Positions 36,495 to 45,913 of a DNA stretch of 64,000 bases are shown here, piece by piece (positions within the stretch are counted from its first letter, which is position 1; every line of letters begins with the position of its first letter). The notes under the pieces are model-generated. The model saw only the letters and a program-made list of their open reading frames with translations. It was not told the origin of the DNA and searched no databases. The position numbers and the translations under genes were made by a program. The DNA comes from Bacteroidales bacterium (GTDB lineage Bacteria; Bacteroidota; Bacteroidia; Bacteroidales; VadinHA17): contig JAJFVL010000010.1 of the NCBI GenBank assembly GCA_021371855.1, positions 112,525-176,524 on the forward strand, given 5' to 3'.

Positions 36495-39400
36495 ATGAAG
36501 AAACAAGTATTAATCTTGATATTAATTCTGTCATTATTTTCAGCAATGGTGGCGGCCCAATGTCCTACTGTGGGCCCGGAAATGGCTTCAATTTGTCAGG
36601 GGGAAACATCCCTGGCTTTGGGAGGCACCCTTGGTGATGCCACAAGCGCTATCTGGTCAGATGGAGGTGCAGGTGGTACGTTTACAGACAATTACGGCGG
36701 AACTCCGGACAAAGCAACATATACAGCATCCTCCAGTTCAGGTTCTCCTGTAACTTTAACATTGACTGCCTCCGGAGGTAGCTGTGATGGAGTGCAGGTT
36801 TCCAAAGAATTGACAGTTAATCCGCAGTTACCTGCCAGCGTCACCATTGCAGCCTCACCTTCCGGTGCAATCTGTGCAGGTACATCTGTGACCTTTACTG
36901 CCACACCCACCAATGGTGGCACTCCGACATACCAATGGAAGAATAAAGGGACAAACATATCTGGAGCGACAAGCCCGACGTATACATCTGCAGCTCTTGC
37001 CAATGGAGATATTATCACGGTTGAGATGACCTCAACGGCAACATGTGCTACCGGAAGTCCTGCAACATCCAATTCAATAACAATGACAGTTAATCCTCTG
37101 TTACCTGCCAGCGTCACCATTGCAGCCTCACCTTCCGGTGCAATCTGTGCAGGTACATCTGTGACCTTTACTGCCACACCGACCAACGGTGGTACTCCGA
37201 CATACCAATGGAAGAATAAAGGGACAAACATATCGGGAGCGACAAGCCCGACGTATACATCTGCAGCTCTTGCCAATGGAGATATTATCACGGTGGTGAT
37301 GACCTCAACGGCGACATGTGCTACCGGAAGTCCTGCAACATCGAATGCTATCAGTATGACTGTCAATCCTCTGTTACCAGTCAGCGTCACCATTGCAGCC
37401 TCATCTTCCGGTGCGATCTGTGCAGGCACCTCAGTTACTTTCACAGCAACACCGACAAACGGAGGCACATCACCTGTCTATCAGTGGAGAGTCAATGGTT
37501 CTAATGCCGGAACAAACAGTTCAACTTATACATATGTCCCGGTTAACAGTGATATAATCACATGTATCCTGACATCAAGTGCAACTCCTTGTGCTACCGG
37601 AAGTCCTGCAACATCGAATGCTATCAGTATGACTGTCAATCCTCTGTTACCAGTTAGTGTGAGTATTTCAGCTGTTCCTTCAGGAGCAATCTGTGCAGGT
37701 ACCTCAGTAACCTTTACGGCAAAACCGGTTAACGGAGGAGCTACTCCTGTTTATCAATGGAAAGTCAATGGTTCTAATGTTGGCATAAATAGTTCAACAT
37801 ATACTTATAATCCTTCAAACAGCGATGTGATCACATGTGTGCTGACTTCAAATGCAATATGTGCGACTGGGAATCCGGCAATATCCAATGCGATAAATAT
37901 GGTTGTTAATGCGAACCTTCCGGTCAGTGTATTAATTGGTGCATCAGCCAATCCTGTTTGTGCCGGCACCCCGGTATCATTCATGGCAACACCCGCAAAT
38001 GGAGGAGCATCGCCTGTTTACCAGTGGAGAGTCAATGGTTCTAATGTCGGAACAAACAGTTCAACATATTTATATAATCCGTCAAACAATGATATAGTCA
38101 CATGCGTATTGACCTCAAACGCGACTCCTTGCATTACAGGAAGTCCAGCAACATCTAATGCAATCAGTATGACTGTCAATCCATTACCAGCTATTACACT
38201 TACCAGCTCAGAGCCAGATAATATTTTCTGTGAGGGGACCAGTGTTACTTTTACAGCTGGGGGCGGAACGACATATAACTTTAGAGTAGGAGGAAAAATT
38301 GTACAGACCGGGGTATCTGCAACCTACACTTCCAGTTCACTGACCAATGGGCAGGTGGTAAGTGTAAGTGTTACGAATTCAAATGGTTGTACAGCAACCT
38401 CAGCTGGTGTAACAAATTTTGTAAATCCATTGCCATTTATTATCGTAACTTCTAATCCTGTATGTTCACCTGATTTATTGACCTATTCGCTTGGTGTAAC
38501 TGTAAGTTCAGGTATTGTGACAAGCACAGCTGGCACTGTAATAAATACAAGTGGACATATATGGTCTATTACAGGGATTCGTTCGGGAACAAATATTACC
38601 CTTAATGTTGTTGATGCAAAAGGATGTGAAAGTATTCTGGTTGTGAATGCTCCCGATTGCTCTTGTCCTGGCATATCAGCTCCGGTAAGCGGAGGAAACA
38701 AATCGTATTGTGAAGGAGGAACAATTCCAACAATAACGGCTGTTGTATCTACCGGCGAAACGGTAGATTGGTATAATGCTTTATCAGGTGGAACACTGCT
38801 GAAAAGCAGTAGTCTGAGTTATACCCCAACAGTTGCAGGTACCTACTATGCAATGACAAGAAACATAACATCAGGTTGTGTAAGCAGTACAAGGACACCT
38901 GTTAAAGTTACAATGAATCCGTTACCAATCGCATCTCTGGTAAGTTCTGATGCTGACAATATATTCTGTGCAGGTACGACCGTTTTGTTTACTGCAGAAG
39001 GTGGAACGAATTATAACTTCAAGATCGGAACTGTAAGTATGCAAAACAGTACATCTACTGTTTATACTACTAAGGTATTAACTAATGGTCAGATAGTAAG
39101 CGTGGTAGTTACAAATTCAGATGGATGCTCCGCTACTTCTGCTGGTATAACAAATACTGTTCTTAATGTACCGGTTCCTAACGCAGGACCGGGAGGCAAT
39201 GAATGTGACCTTAATTATCAGTTCAAGGCAGTCCCAAGTGTTGGGACTGGAACCTGGACCCAGACAAGTGGACCTGGATCATCAGTTTTTTCACCTGATT
39301 CACATTCTCCTACGGCTACTGTTACGGTAACAGACTATGGATCTTATACTTTTGCCTGGACCGAAGCTAACGGTGAATGTTCCAACAGTACTGCTATTAC

Positions 39401-40658
39401 CGTGAACTTTTATGAGCAGCCAGTGGCCAATGCCGGAACAGGAGGAAATAATTGTGGTCTGGAGTTCTATCTTAATGGCGCCCTCAACGTTGGAAAAGGG
39501 ATCTGGACAAAACTAAGCGGACCCGGTATTGCATACTTTTACCCGAGTGTAGATACTTCAAATGCAAAAGTGACGGTAACTAATTATGGTATTTATAGTT
39601 TCCGCTGGACTGTAACGAATGGACCTTGTTCAAATAGCGCTGATGTGACTGTTAATTTTGTTCAGCACCCACCGGCAAATGCCGGAACAGATGGAGATGC
39701 ATGTGATATGAATTTCAAATTGAATCCGGTTATAACTTCAGGTACCGGTTCCTGGGCCAAGATAAGTGGTCCGGGAAATGCAGTTTTCCTTCCTGACAAA
39801 TATAAACCTGATGCCAATGTTGTGGTGGACGAGAATGGAACTTACGACTTTGCATGGACAGAAGTAAATGCTTATTGCCAGACTACAGATGTTGTAAGAG
39901 TTATCTTTCATGATAAACCATTATTATCAGCAGGAAAAGATACGATTATCTGTAAAGGAAATTCTTATCAGCTTCAGGCAACAGGAACAGGATATTTTCT
40001 GTGGAAACCATCTTCTTTATTAAACAATCCAAATTTAAAAAATCCCGTTGCTTCTCCTGAACAAACCACGACCTTCCTGGTCACTTTGACTGAGCTTCAG
40101 TATGGGTGTAAAGATTCAGATGAAGTTACTGTCGGGGTCTGGGAAAAACCGGTTATCAATGCTGGTCCTGACAAAGTATTAGAATATCTCTACGAAACAA
40201 TAATAAGTGCAGACAGACTGGAAACGCATGAAACTGGAGCATGGTCAGTCATTTCAGGATCAGGTGTTTTTTCTTACCCTGATTCTACAACAACTAAAGT
40301 CAGCGGACTTTCGCTTGGTGAAAATATTCTTTTATGGAAAGTGACAAATGGTGTTTGTGATCCTGTTTCAGATCAGGTTTCTGTCACTGTGCATGATCTG
40401 CTTATTCCAACATTAATTACCCCAAATATGGATGGAATAAATGATTACCTCGTTTTAAGGGGAATTGAGACTCTGGGGAAAACAGAACTTACTGTCTTTG
40501 ACCGCAGGGGAATTATGGTTTTTAAAAATATGAATTATGATAATTTATGGAATGGAGTCGACTACAATGAAAATCCGTTGCCTGATGATACTTACTTTTA
40601 TGTTCTGAAAGCAAAAAATGGCAGATCTTTAAGTGGTTATATAGTAATAAGACGATAG
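36495..40658 (+). CDS. T9SS type B secreted repeat protein (gliding-associated C-terminal domain)
   Basis: This 1387-residue protein starts with a signal peptide (LILILILSLFSAMVAAQ). After a first Ig-like domain come five tandem repeats of about 90 residues (36828 to about 38187), each with SGAICAGTSVTFTA and YQWK/YQWR motifs. More divergent Ig/PKD-like domains follow (ANAGTGGNNC-type units between 39170 and 39910). The last 85 residues are a type B sorting domain: TPNMDGINDYLVLRG, LTVFDRRG, WNGVDYNENPLPDDTYFYVLK. Type B cargo is exported by the type IX system and usually depends on a neighbouring PorP/SprF protein, which is exactly what follows 1 bp later. A role as surface adhesin is likely but not shown. 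Confidence 0.88.
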   Translation: MKKQVLILILILSLFSAMVAAQCPTVGPEMASICQGETSLALGGTLGDATSAIWSDGGAGGTFTDNYGGTPDKATYTASSSSGSPVTLTLTASGGSCDGVQVSKELTVNPQLPASVTIAASPSGAICAGTSVTFTATPTNGGTPTYQWKNKGTNISGATSPTYTSAALANGDIITVEMTSTATCATGSPATSNSITMTVNPLLPASVTIAASPSGAICAGTSVTFTATPTNGGTPTYQWKNKGTNISGATSPTYTSAALANGDIITVVMTSTATCATGSPATSNAISMTVNPLLPVSVTIAASSSGAICAGTSVTFTATPTNGGTSPVYQWRVNGSNAGTNSSTYTYVPVNSDIITCILTSSATPCATGSPATSNAISMTVNPLLPVSVSISAVPSGAICAGTSVTFTAKPVNGGATPVYQWKVNGSNVGINSSTYTYNPSNSDVITCVLTSNAICATGNPAISNAINMVVNANLPVSVLIGASANPVCAGTPVSFMATPANGGASPVYQWRVNGSNVGTNSSTYLYNPSNNDIVTCVLTSNATPCITGSPATSNAISMTVNPLPAITLTSSEPDNIFCEGTSVTFTAGGGTTYNFRVGGKIVQTGVSATYTSSSLTNGQVVSVSVTNSNGCTATSAGVTNFVNPLPFIIVTSNPVCSPDLLTYSLGVTVSSGIVTSTAGTVINTSGHIWSITGIRSGTNITLNVVDAKGCESILVVNAPDCSCPGISAPVSGGNKSYCEGGTIPTITAVVSTGETVDWYNALSGGTLLKSSSLSYTPTVAGTYYAMTRNITSGCVSSTRTPVKVTMNPLPIASLVSSDADNIFCAGTTVLFTAEGGTNYNFKIGTVSMQNSTSTVYTTKVLTNGQIVSVVVTNSDGCSATSAGITNTVLNVPVPNAGPGGNECDLNYQFKAVPSVGTGTWTQTSGPGSSVFSPDSHSPTATVTVTDYGSYTFAWTEANGECSNSTAITVNFYEQPVANAGTGGNNCGLEFYLNGALNVGKGIWTKLSGPGIAYFYPSVDTSNAKVTVTNYGIYSFRWTVTNGPCSNSADVTVNFVQHPPANAGTDGDACDMNFKLNPVITSGTGSWAKISGPGNAVFLPDKYKPDANVVVDENGTYDFAWTEVNAYCQTTDVVRVIFHDKPLLSAGKDTIICKGNSYQLQATGTGYFLWKPSSLLNNPNLKNPVASPEQTTTFLVTLTELQYGCKDSDEVTVGVWEKPVINAGPDKVLEYLYETIISADRLETHETGAWSVISGSGVFSYPDSTTTKVSGLSLGENILLWKVTNGVCDPVSDQVSVTVHDLLIPTLITPNMDGINDYLVLRGIETLGKTELTVFDRRGIMVFKNMNYDNLWNGVDYNENPLPDDTYFYVLKAKNGRSLSGYIVIRR
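36828..38187 (+). repeat. Five tandem ~273-bp intragenic repeats
   Basis: Repeat units start near 36828, 37101, 37374, 37647 and 37917. Units 1 and 2 differ at roughly 15 of 273 positions; later units diverge more. All encode Ig-like domains in the same frame. Confidence 0.85.
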
Positions 40659-40659
40659 A

Positions 40660-41577
40660 GTGAGGAAAATTTATAAAATATTATTTTTTCTGCTTATCCC
40701 GATTGGTGCATCCGGGCAATTAGCTCCCGTTACTAATCAATATGTTCTAAATCCGCTTTCAATCAATCCGGCTTATGCCGGAAGCAGAGGTGCTTTGAAT
40801 ATTGCGGCGTTATACCGGCGACAATGGGTTGGTATTACGGGGGCACCTAATACAATGACATTAGCGGCTGATGCACCCTTTTTTGATGAGAAGGTTGGAT
40901 TAGGGCTTATTATCATGAATGACAAGGTTGGAGTAACTAAAGAAACGCAGATTATTTCCAATTATGCTTACAGATTAAGTCTGAAAGAGGGTTCCCTTTC
41001 TTTTGGCCTTGGGGCAGGAATAACTACTACAAATACTGCATGGTCTGATCTGGTAGTTCTCGATAAGGGAGATGAATTGTATCTTAACAATTCTCGTCTT
41101 TTTGTTGTTCCTAATGTTAGTTTTGGGACCTGCTATTCAAACAATAATTATTATCTGGGATTCTCAATACCAAAAATATTCAGCTACAAATTTAACCTTA
41201 AAAAGAACAAATATGACCTGTTGATTAATCCTGGCCAAACTGGTTATCTGTTCACAGGTGGTTATATCTTTAGTGTTTCTCCAAAACTTAAGTTCTTCCC
41301 CTCTTCACTTCTAACTTTTACTCCGCGGGAGAAGATACTCTTTGATATCAATACCTATTTTAATTATATTGATCGGTTCTGGTTCGGAGTTTCTTATCGG
41401 AGTACCCGGTCATTTGCTGGATTATTTCAATTTCAGGTTAATAACCAGTTGAAAGTCGCATACACTTACGATTTTGATTTTAGCAAACTACGAACTTACA
41501 GCAACGGTTCACATGAAATAATGCTAAGGTATGAGTTCAGGTACAAGGTGGATGTGGTGAATCCTTTGATTTTTTAA
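40660..41577 (+). CDS. PorP/SprF-family type IX secretion membrane protein
   Basis: A 305-residue outer-membrane protein starting with GTG one base after the stop of the surface protein. It has a signal peptide (ILFFLLIPIGASGQ) and the family opening NQYVLNPLSINPAYAGSRG, RRQWVGITGAPNTMTLAADAP and a beta-barrel pattern ending YEFRYKV. PorP/SprF proteins are paired with type B T9SS cargo and retain or help export it at the surface. Tight coupling with the cargo gene supports a dedicated partner. Confidence 0.93.
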   Translation: MRKIYKILFFLLIPIGASGQLAPVTNQYVLNPLSINPAYAGSRGALNIAALYRRQWVGITGAPNTMTLAADAPFFDEKVGLGLIIMNDKVGVTKETQIISNYAYRLSLKEGSLSFGLGAGITTTNTAWSDLVVLDKGDELYLNNSRLFVVPNVSFGTCYSNNNYYLGFSIPKIFSYKFNLKKNKYDLLINPGQTGYLFTGGYIFSVSPKLKFFPSSLLTFTPREKILFDINTYFNYIDRFWFGVSYRSTRSFAGLFQFQVNNQLKVAYTYDFDFSKLRTYSNGSHEIMLRYEFRYKVDVVNPLIF

Positions 41578-41651
41578 GTGGCTGGATTGTTCCGAGTTTG
41601 GAGTACTTAGAGTTGAAAATAACAGATAATAAAGAATTTAGATCACTTAAA

Positions 41652-43805
41652 ATGGAACTCAGACTATCGTTTTTCTTTTCCCTTATAATCTTCCTGCCAG
41701 GGATCGTCATGGGCCAACAGGAAACCTATACAATAACTCTTGCCCCTTTCAGTAGCGATGAATACAACGAATTTTCGCCTGTCTTCTATAAAAATGGAAT
41801 AATTTTCTGTACTAACCGCAAGTCAAGTTACCTTTTTAATTATTCCTCCACTCAAGGAGAAAATCCGGTTAAGATCAATTTTGTTGATACGACAGGGCAG
41901 GTAACCTGGCAAAAAGCCGGATTGTTTTCCAAAAGTCTTACAACACATTTAAATGATGGACCCGTGACATTCAACGATAGTGGAGATACTATATATTATT
42001 CCAGGAACCGGCAGGTTGATGGTAACTATCAGGAGCTATCTGCAGCAAGAAATAAACTTGGAATTTTCAGCGCTGTACTGGACGGTAAAAACTGGATAAA
42101 GATCAGGGATATGAGATTCAATAATGAATGGTACAATGTTACCACACCATGGTTATCACATGATGGGAAAAGGCTTTATTTTGCCTCCGATAAGCCCGGT
42201 GGTTTTGGCGGATCTGATCTCTACTACAGCATTTGGAAAAACGGATATTGGGAAGATCCTGTGAACATGGGACCAGTGATCAATACAAGTGGTAATGAAG
42301 CATACCCTTTTATTAATTCCTTAGGAGAACTTTTCTTTGCTTCCGACGGACATCCGGGATTAGGAGGGAAGGATATTTTTTTTTCGCGGTATTCCGATAG
42401 TACATGGATTAGTCCAGTTTGTCTGGATTTCCCCATAAACTCACAGTATGATGATTTTGGAATAATAACTGATTCTCTCATGAATAAAGGTTACTTCTCT
42501 TCCAATAGAGGCAAATCAATTGACATATATCAGTTTAAAACAAATTTTCCACAGATCTTTTATGACGATATTCAGAGAGAAAATCAATATTGTTTCAGAT
42601 TCATCGACAGCGATTCAATAGTTATTGATACGACGAAGCTTGAATATATCTGGGACTTTGGGGATGGAGAGAAAGCTTCAGGAGCGGAAACAAGTCATTG
42701 TTTCCCGGGTTCAGGGATTTATGATGTTGAACTTGATATTATTGATAAGGCAACAGGAAATTTGTTTTTCTCAAAATTGGCATATAATATTGATCTAAGA
42801 GATATTGAACAAGCATATATTAATTCCATGGATATTGTCGTCAGGGGTGATACAATCGATTTTGACGGACTCAAATCACATCTTCCGGGATATAAGATTT
42901 TGAATTTTTCATGGGACTTTAGTGATGGGACCAGAATGCAAGGGGGAAAAGTAAAACACTGTTTTAATAAGAAAGGAGAATTCCTGATTAAATTGGGATT
43001 GGCATTAAAGTCTGATTCAAATGGCAATATTCGTAAAACGGGTGTTTCAAAGAAAATAGTTGTTTTGGATAATAGTCAGGAAAAAGTATCTCTTCTGGCT
43101 AATAAAACTTCGTCAGACTCAATTCTCCCCGATATAAGAAAAAATGATAATGCTGTAGTAAAAATAAAATACCCTGCAGAGACAGAAATTATAAAAGAGG
43201 CAGAATTTTACGTTGAATTAATATCTTCTGAGACTAAAATTGGTATAGGCAGCATTATTTTCAGGAATGTACCAGAGAAATATACAGTCAAAGAAATCTA
43301 TAATCAGAATGAAAGGATTTACAGTTATATTGTAGATCAACAGATGAATCTGATGTCTACATATATAACTTATCAGGAAATAATGGGCCTTGGTTTTAAA
43401 AATGCCCGGATAAGAATGAAGATTCTGGAGGATCCTGCTGCCATAGAGCTGAGCAGTCTCAAAAAGATTTTTGACGTTTCTACTGATAATTATTTTGATA
43501 GTCATGGCAGACTGACTTCCATCGCGTACCTCCTGCTTGATCAGATTATCAAAATAATGAACAAATATCCCGGAACTAAACTTGAAGTTGCAGTACATAC
43601 TGACAACACGGGATTACCTAAAGATAATATTATCTTATCTCAAAATCATGCCCGGGTAATGACTGACTATATAATAACTAAGGGAATAGATAAAAACAGG
43701 TTGATAGGAAAAGGATTTGGCGGGTCCAGACCTATTGCACCCAATTCCCTGGAAAAGGACAGGGCACTAAACCGTCGTGTTAATTTCACCATTTTAACGG
43801 AGTGA
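41652..43805 (+). CDS. OmpA-family protein with PD40 repeats and PKD domains
   Basis: The start at 41652 gives a signal peptide (LSFFFSLIIFLPGIVMGQ); a frame-extended TTG at 41598 is unlikely. In order the 717-residue protein has PD40-type propeller repeats (LYFASDKPGGFGGSDLYYS and LFFASDGHPGLGGKDIFFS), two PKD domains (YIWDFGDGEKASG and FSWDFSDGTRMQGG), a linker, and a C-terminal OmpA domain (residues about 600-717: LEVAVHTDNTG, NHARVMTDYI, GKGFGGSRPIAPN, LNRRVNFTI). The OmpA domain should bind peptidoglycan. This is the usual third member of a type B cargo/PorP/OmpA cassette and probably anchors the complex to the cell wall. Confidence 0.9.
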   Translation: MELRLSFFFSLIIFLPGIVMGQQETYTITLAPFSSDEYNEFSPVFYKNGIIFCTNRKSSYLFNYSSTQGENPVKINFVDTTGQVTWQKAGLFSKSLTTHLNDGPVTFNDSGDTIYYSRNRQVDGNYQELSAARNKLGIFSAVLDGKNWIKIRDMRFNNEWYNVTTPWLSHDGKRLYFASDKPGGFGGSDLYYSIWKNGYWEDPVNMGPVINTSGNEAYPFINSLGELFFASDGHPGLGGKDIFFSRYSDSTWISPVCLDFPINSQYDDFGIITDSLMNKGYFSSNRGKSIDIYQFKTNFPQIFYDDIQRENQYCFRFIDSDSIVIDTTKLEYIWDFGDGEKASGAETSHCFPGSGIYDVELDIIDKATGNLFFSKLAYNIDLRDIEQAYINSMDIVVRGDTIDFDGLKSHLPGYKILNFSWDFSDGTRMQGGKVKHCFNKKGEFLIKLGLALKSDSNGNIRKTGVSKKIVVLDNSQEKVSLLANKTSSDSILPDIRKNDNAVVKIKYPAETEIIKEAEFYVELISSETKIGIGSIIFRNVPEKYTVKEIYNQNERIYSYIVDQQMNLMSTYITYQEIMGLGFKNARIRMKILEDPAAIELSSLKKIFDVSTDNYFDSHGRLTSIAYLLLDQIIKIMNKYPGTKLEVAVHTDNTGLPKDNIILSQNHARVMTDYIITKGIDKNRLIGKGFGGSRPIAPNSLEKDRALNRRVNFTILTE

Positions 43806-43831
43806 GCAAATAAAGCACTTTAGGCATTCCC

Positions 43832-44833
43832 TTAATAGGGAATAAGAATAAACCAGTAATAGATTATTCCAAAAGTTTCCCGGAGTGTTTTCATCACTTT
43901 AGATATTCTTGAATGTTGGGATTTATAGTCTGGAAGGGAAATGATCCCGATGTCATATTTTTCATGAAGAATTTTGTTGTATGTCATCCAGGTTCTTTTG
44001 GCATGGGTTCCCAAAGACACAATATTGATTCCGTTCACTTCAATGTCTGATGTCTTGAGCCAATCACGGAAAGCTAAAGCACTCTTAATTGTTCTGTTCG
44101 AAGCTGCTTTTTCACCAGGGATATATACAATTAAAGAAGAATCGATACCCAGAGCGATGAGATTATTTCTGGCAATCTCGGCATAAGAATAGTATTTGTT
44201 TTTAATTCTGACATTGCCATTTAATCCGGGGATGACATATATTGAGTTATTCAGGTATGGAATTGATATTTTATGATCAAAAATAATCTCTTTAACAAAC
44301 AGATTCCTGTCACCAAAATCACCTACTCTGTCATTTACAAATTGAACCGAGACAGAATCAATCCCTGACAGATGGCGATTCCATTCGACTGCATAATTTC
44401 TCTTTTTTTTGTCAGCAAAGAAGTCCCCAACTATTGAGTCGTTAATTAAAACATTGAAATGGGAACGATTCTCGCCATTTAAGGAACTACAGGCTTTTAT
44501 TTCAATATTATGTTTTGTAGTTTGTAAATTATATGGAAGTTTCTTATGAGTGTAAAAAATCAGGGAACCATTTGAAAAAACATTAAAATATTCAGGAGTT
44601 GACTTAAGGCCAGTAGTAAAAATATGGTCATACCCATTTTTATTAAATTCATCAAAAGCCATATTAATAGCATAAGGAGGGAGCCACCCTTCAACCAGGA
44701 GGATATTTGCATTTGTCCTGGTTGTTTTCGAAAACTGATCTGACAGAAGATAGATTACCGGTAGAAATAAGAAACCTGATAAAAAAACAAAAAAAATGAA
44801 AATGGTTATTCTTCTTCTTCGATTTTTAAACAT
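43832..44833 (-). CDS. DUF218/YdcF-like membrane protein with an inserted beta domain
   Basis: The 333-residue protein has one N-terminal membrane helix (TIFIFFVFLSGFLFLPVIYLL). The first piece of a DUF218 domain follows (ANILLVEGWLPPYAINMAFDEF). About 110 residues are then inserted (HFNVLINDSIVGDFF, then AVEWNRHLSGIDSVSVQFVND), resembling a xylan-binding CBM-like beta-sandwich. The second DUF218 part follows (YYSYAEIARNNLIALGID, SNRTIKSALAFRDWL, GINIVSLGTHAKRTW). DUF218 proteins such as SanA/ElyC act in envelope biogenesis; the function of this split form is unknown. A TACCTTTG box (minus strand, 44858-44851) lies 17 bp before the start. Confidence 0.75.
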   Translation of the reverse strand: MFKNRRRRITIFIFFVFLSGFLFLPVIYLLSDQFSKTTRTNANILLVEGWLPPYAINMAFDEFNKNGYDHIFTTGLKSTPEYFNVFSNGSLIFYTHKKLPYNLQTTKHNIEIKACSSLNGENRSHFNVLINDSIVGDFFADKKKRNYAVEWNRHLSGIDSVSVQFVNDRVGDFGDRNLFVKEIIFDHKISIPYLNNSIYVIPGLNGNVRIKNKYYSYAEIARNNLIALGIDSSLIVYIPGEKAASNRTIKSALAFRDWLKTSDIEVNGINIVSLGTHAKRTWMTYNKILHEKYDIGIISLPDYKSQHSRISKVMKTLRETFGIIYYWFILIPY

Positions 44834-44850
44834 AACTAAGAATTTGGATT

Positions 44851-44858
44851 CAAAGGTA
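44851..44858 (-). promoter_or_regulatory. Perfect -7 box for DUF218 gene
   Basis: On the minus strand this reads TACCTTTG, a perfect TAnnTTTG match, 17 bp before the start codon at 44833. The -33 position holds TTTT rather than TTTG. The leader would be very short. Confidence 0.5.
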
Positions 44859-45064
44859 GAAAAATAAAATTTTTAAAACCCGAAGTACTTTAGACACTCT
44901 GGCTCGCTCAGGACACTTTTTAAAAATTCCAATTGTTAACTTTAATTTATAACTATTTCAGATTGTTATTGTTAATAAATCCCCGTTCCTGGTTTAATCG
45001 TGATTTCAAAGAACAATATCTGAATTAATCTGTTAGTAATGAATAGTCATTTTAATTTATTCGT

Positions 45065-45835
45065 ATGAATAGTTTTACAAAACTTAAATGCATTATTTTA
45101 ATTATGTTTAGTGTACTCTTTTTTAATCATGGTTGTATTGGTAAAAAGAAATCTCCGGAAAAAAATTCTGGTTTAAGAAAAGCCGACAGAGAACAGTTAA
45201 CTTATACTCTACCTTCCCCTAAATTAAAAGGGACCATTACTGTCGAGGAAGCTTTGTCGAAAAGGAGGTCTCACAGATCATATTTAAAAACAAAAATTTC
45301 TGCAGAAGACCTGTCGCAGATACTATGGGCCGCATATGGTATTTCCAAACCATTAGATGGTTATCCTCAGACCAGAGGTGGTTTACGAACTGTTCCATCG
45401 GCCGGAGCACTATATCCATTGGAAATTTATGTACTTATCAGAAATGTAGAGGGGATTGAACCCGGAGTTTATAAATATTTTTCACAATCACATAAAATCA
45501 CTTGTGTGATCACTAAGGATATGAAAGAAGAGCTTTCTTTGGCTGCGCTTAATCAGAAGATGATCCATGTTGCACCGGTTTGCCTGCTTATTAGTGCTGT
45601 ATTCAGTAGGACAACACAAGGATATGGCGACAGAGGACGTGAAAGATATGTTTATATGGAAGCAGGGCATTCCGCACAGAATATTTATCTCGAAGCAGAA
45701 GCCCTGCATCTGGGGACCTGTTCAATAGGTGCGTTCAACGATGATGAGGTAAAAAAAGTCATTCAATTACCTGATGAAGAAGAACCTTTATATATCATGC
45801 CTGTTGGAAATTATTATAACAGGTCTGAATTCTGA
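45065..45835 (+). CDS. SagB/ThcOx-type nitroreductase, lipoprotein
   Basis: A 256-residue FMN-dependent oxidoreductase-like protein with a lipoprotein signal (LFFNHGC). Family landmarks are VEEALSKRRSHRSYL, ISAEDLSQILWAAYGIS, the TVPSAGALYPLEIYVLI stretch, GVYKY and GHSAQNIYLEAEALHLGTCSIGAF, ending PDEEEPLYIMPVGNYY. SagB-type enzymes oxidise azoline rings in peptide natural products, but many stand-alone members have unknown roles, and membrane-anchored forms are common in Bacteroidota. It lies 2.5 kb upstream of the NRPS, with a protease gene between, so a role in that pathway is possible but unproven. Confidence 0.85.
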   Translation: MNSFTKLKCIILIMFSVLFFNHGCIGKKKSPEKNSGLRKADREQLTYTLPSPKLKGTITVEEALSKRRSHRSYLKTKISAEDLSQILWAAYGISKPLDGYPQTRGGLRTVPSAGALYPLEIYVLIRNVEGIEPGVYKYFSQSHKITCVITKDMKEELSLAALNQKMIHVAPVCLLISAVFSRTTQGYGDRGRERYVYMEAGHSAQNIYLEAEALHLGTCSIGAFNDDEVKKVIQLPDEEEPLYIMPVGNYYNRSEF

Positions 45836-45913
45836 TCATTGTTCTCTTTATTTAAAATTAATCTCATTGTCCAACTGGATTCCACTTCTACATAATTTTA
45901 TTCAAAGGATATT

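Noticed and set aside
36692..37468. Long open frame (258 codons) on the minus strand inside the surface-protein gene
   Set aside because: It is the antisense image of the tandem Ig-like repeats; its protein repeats with the same period and has no independent start or domain signal.
43826..43843. ATTCCCT-TAAT-AGGGAAT hairpin between convergent genes as a terminator
   Set aside because: The 7-bp stem overlaps the end of the DUF218 gene and lacks a T run on either strand, so termination is not supported.
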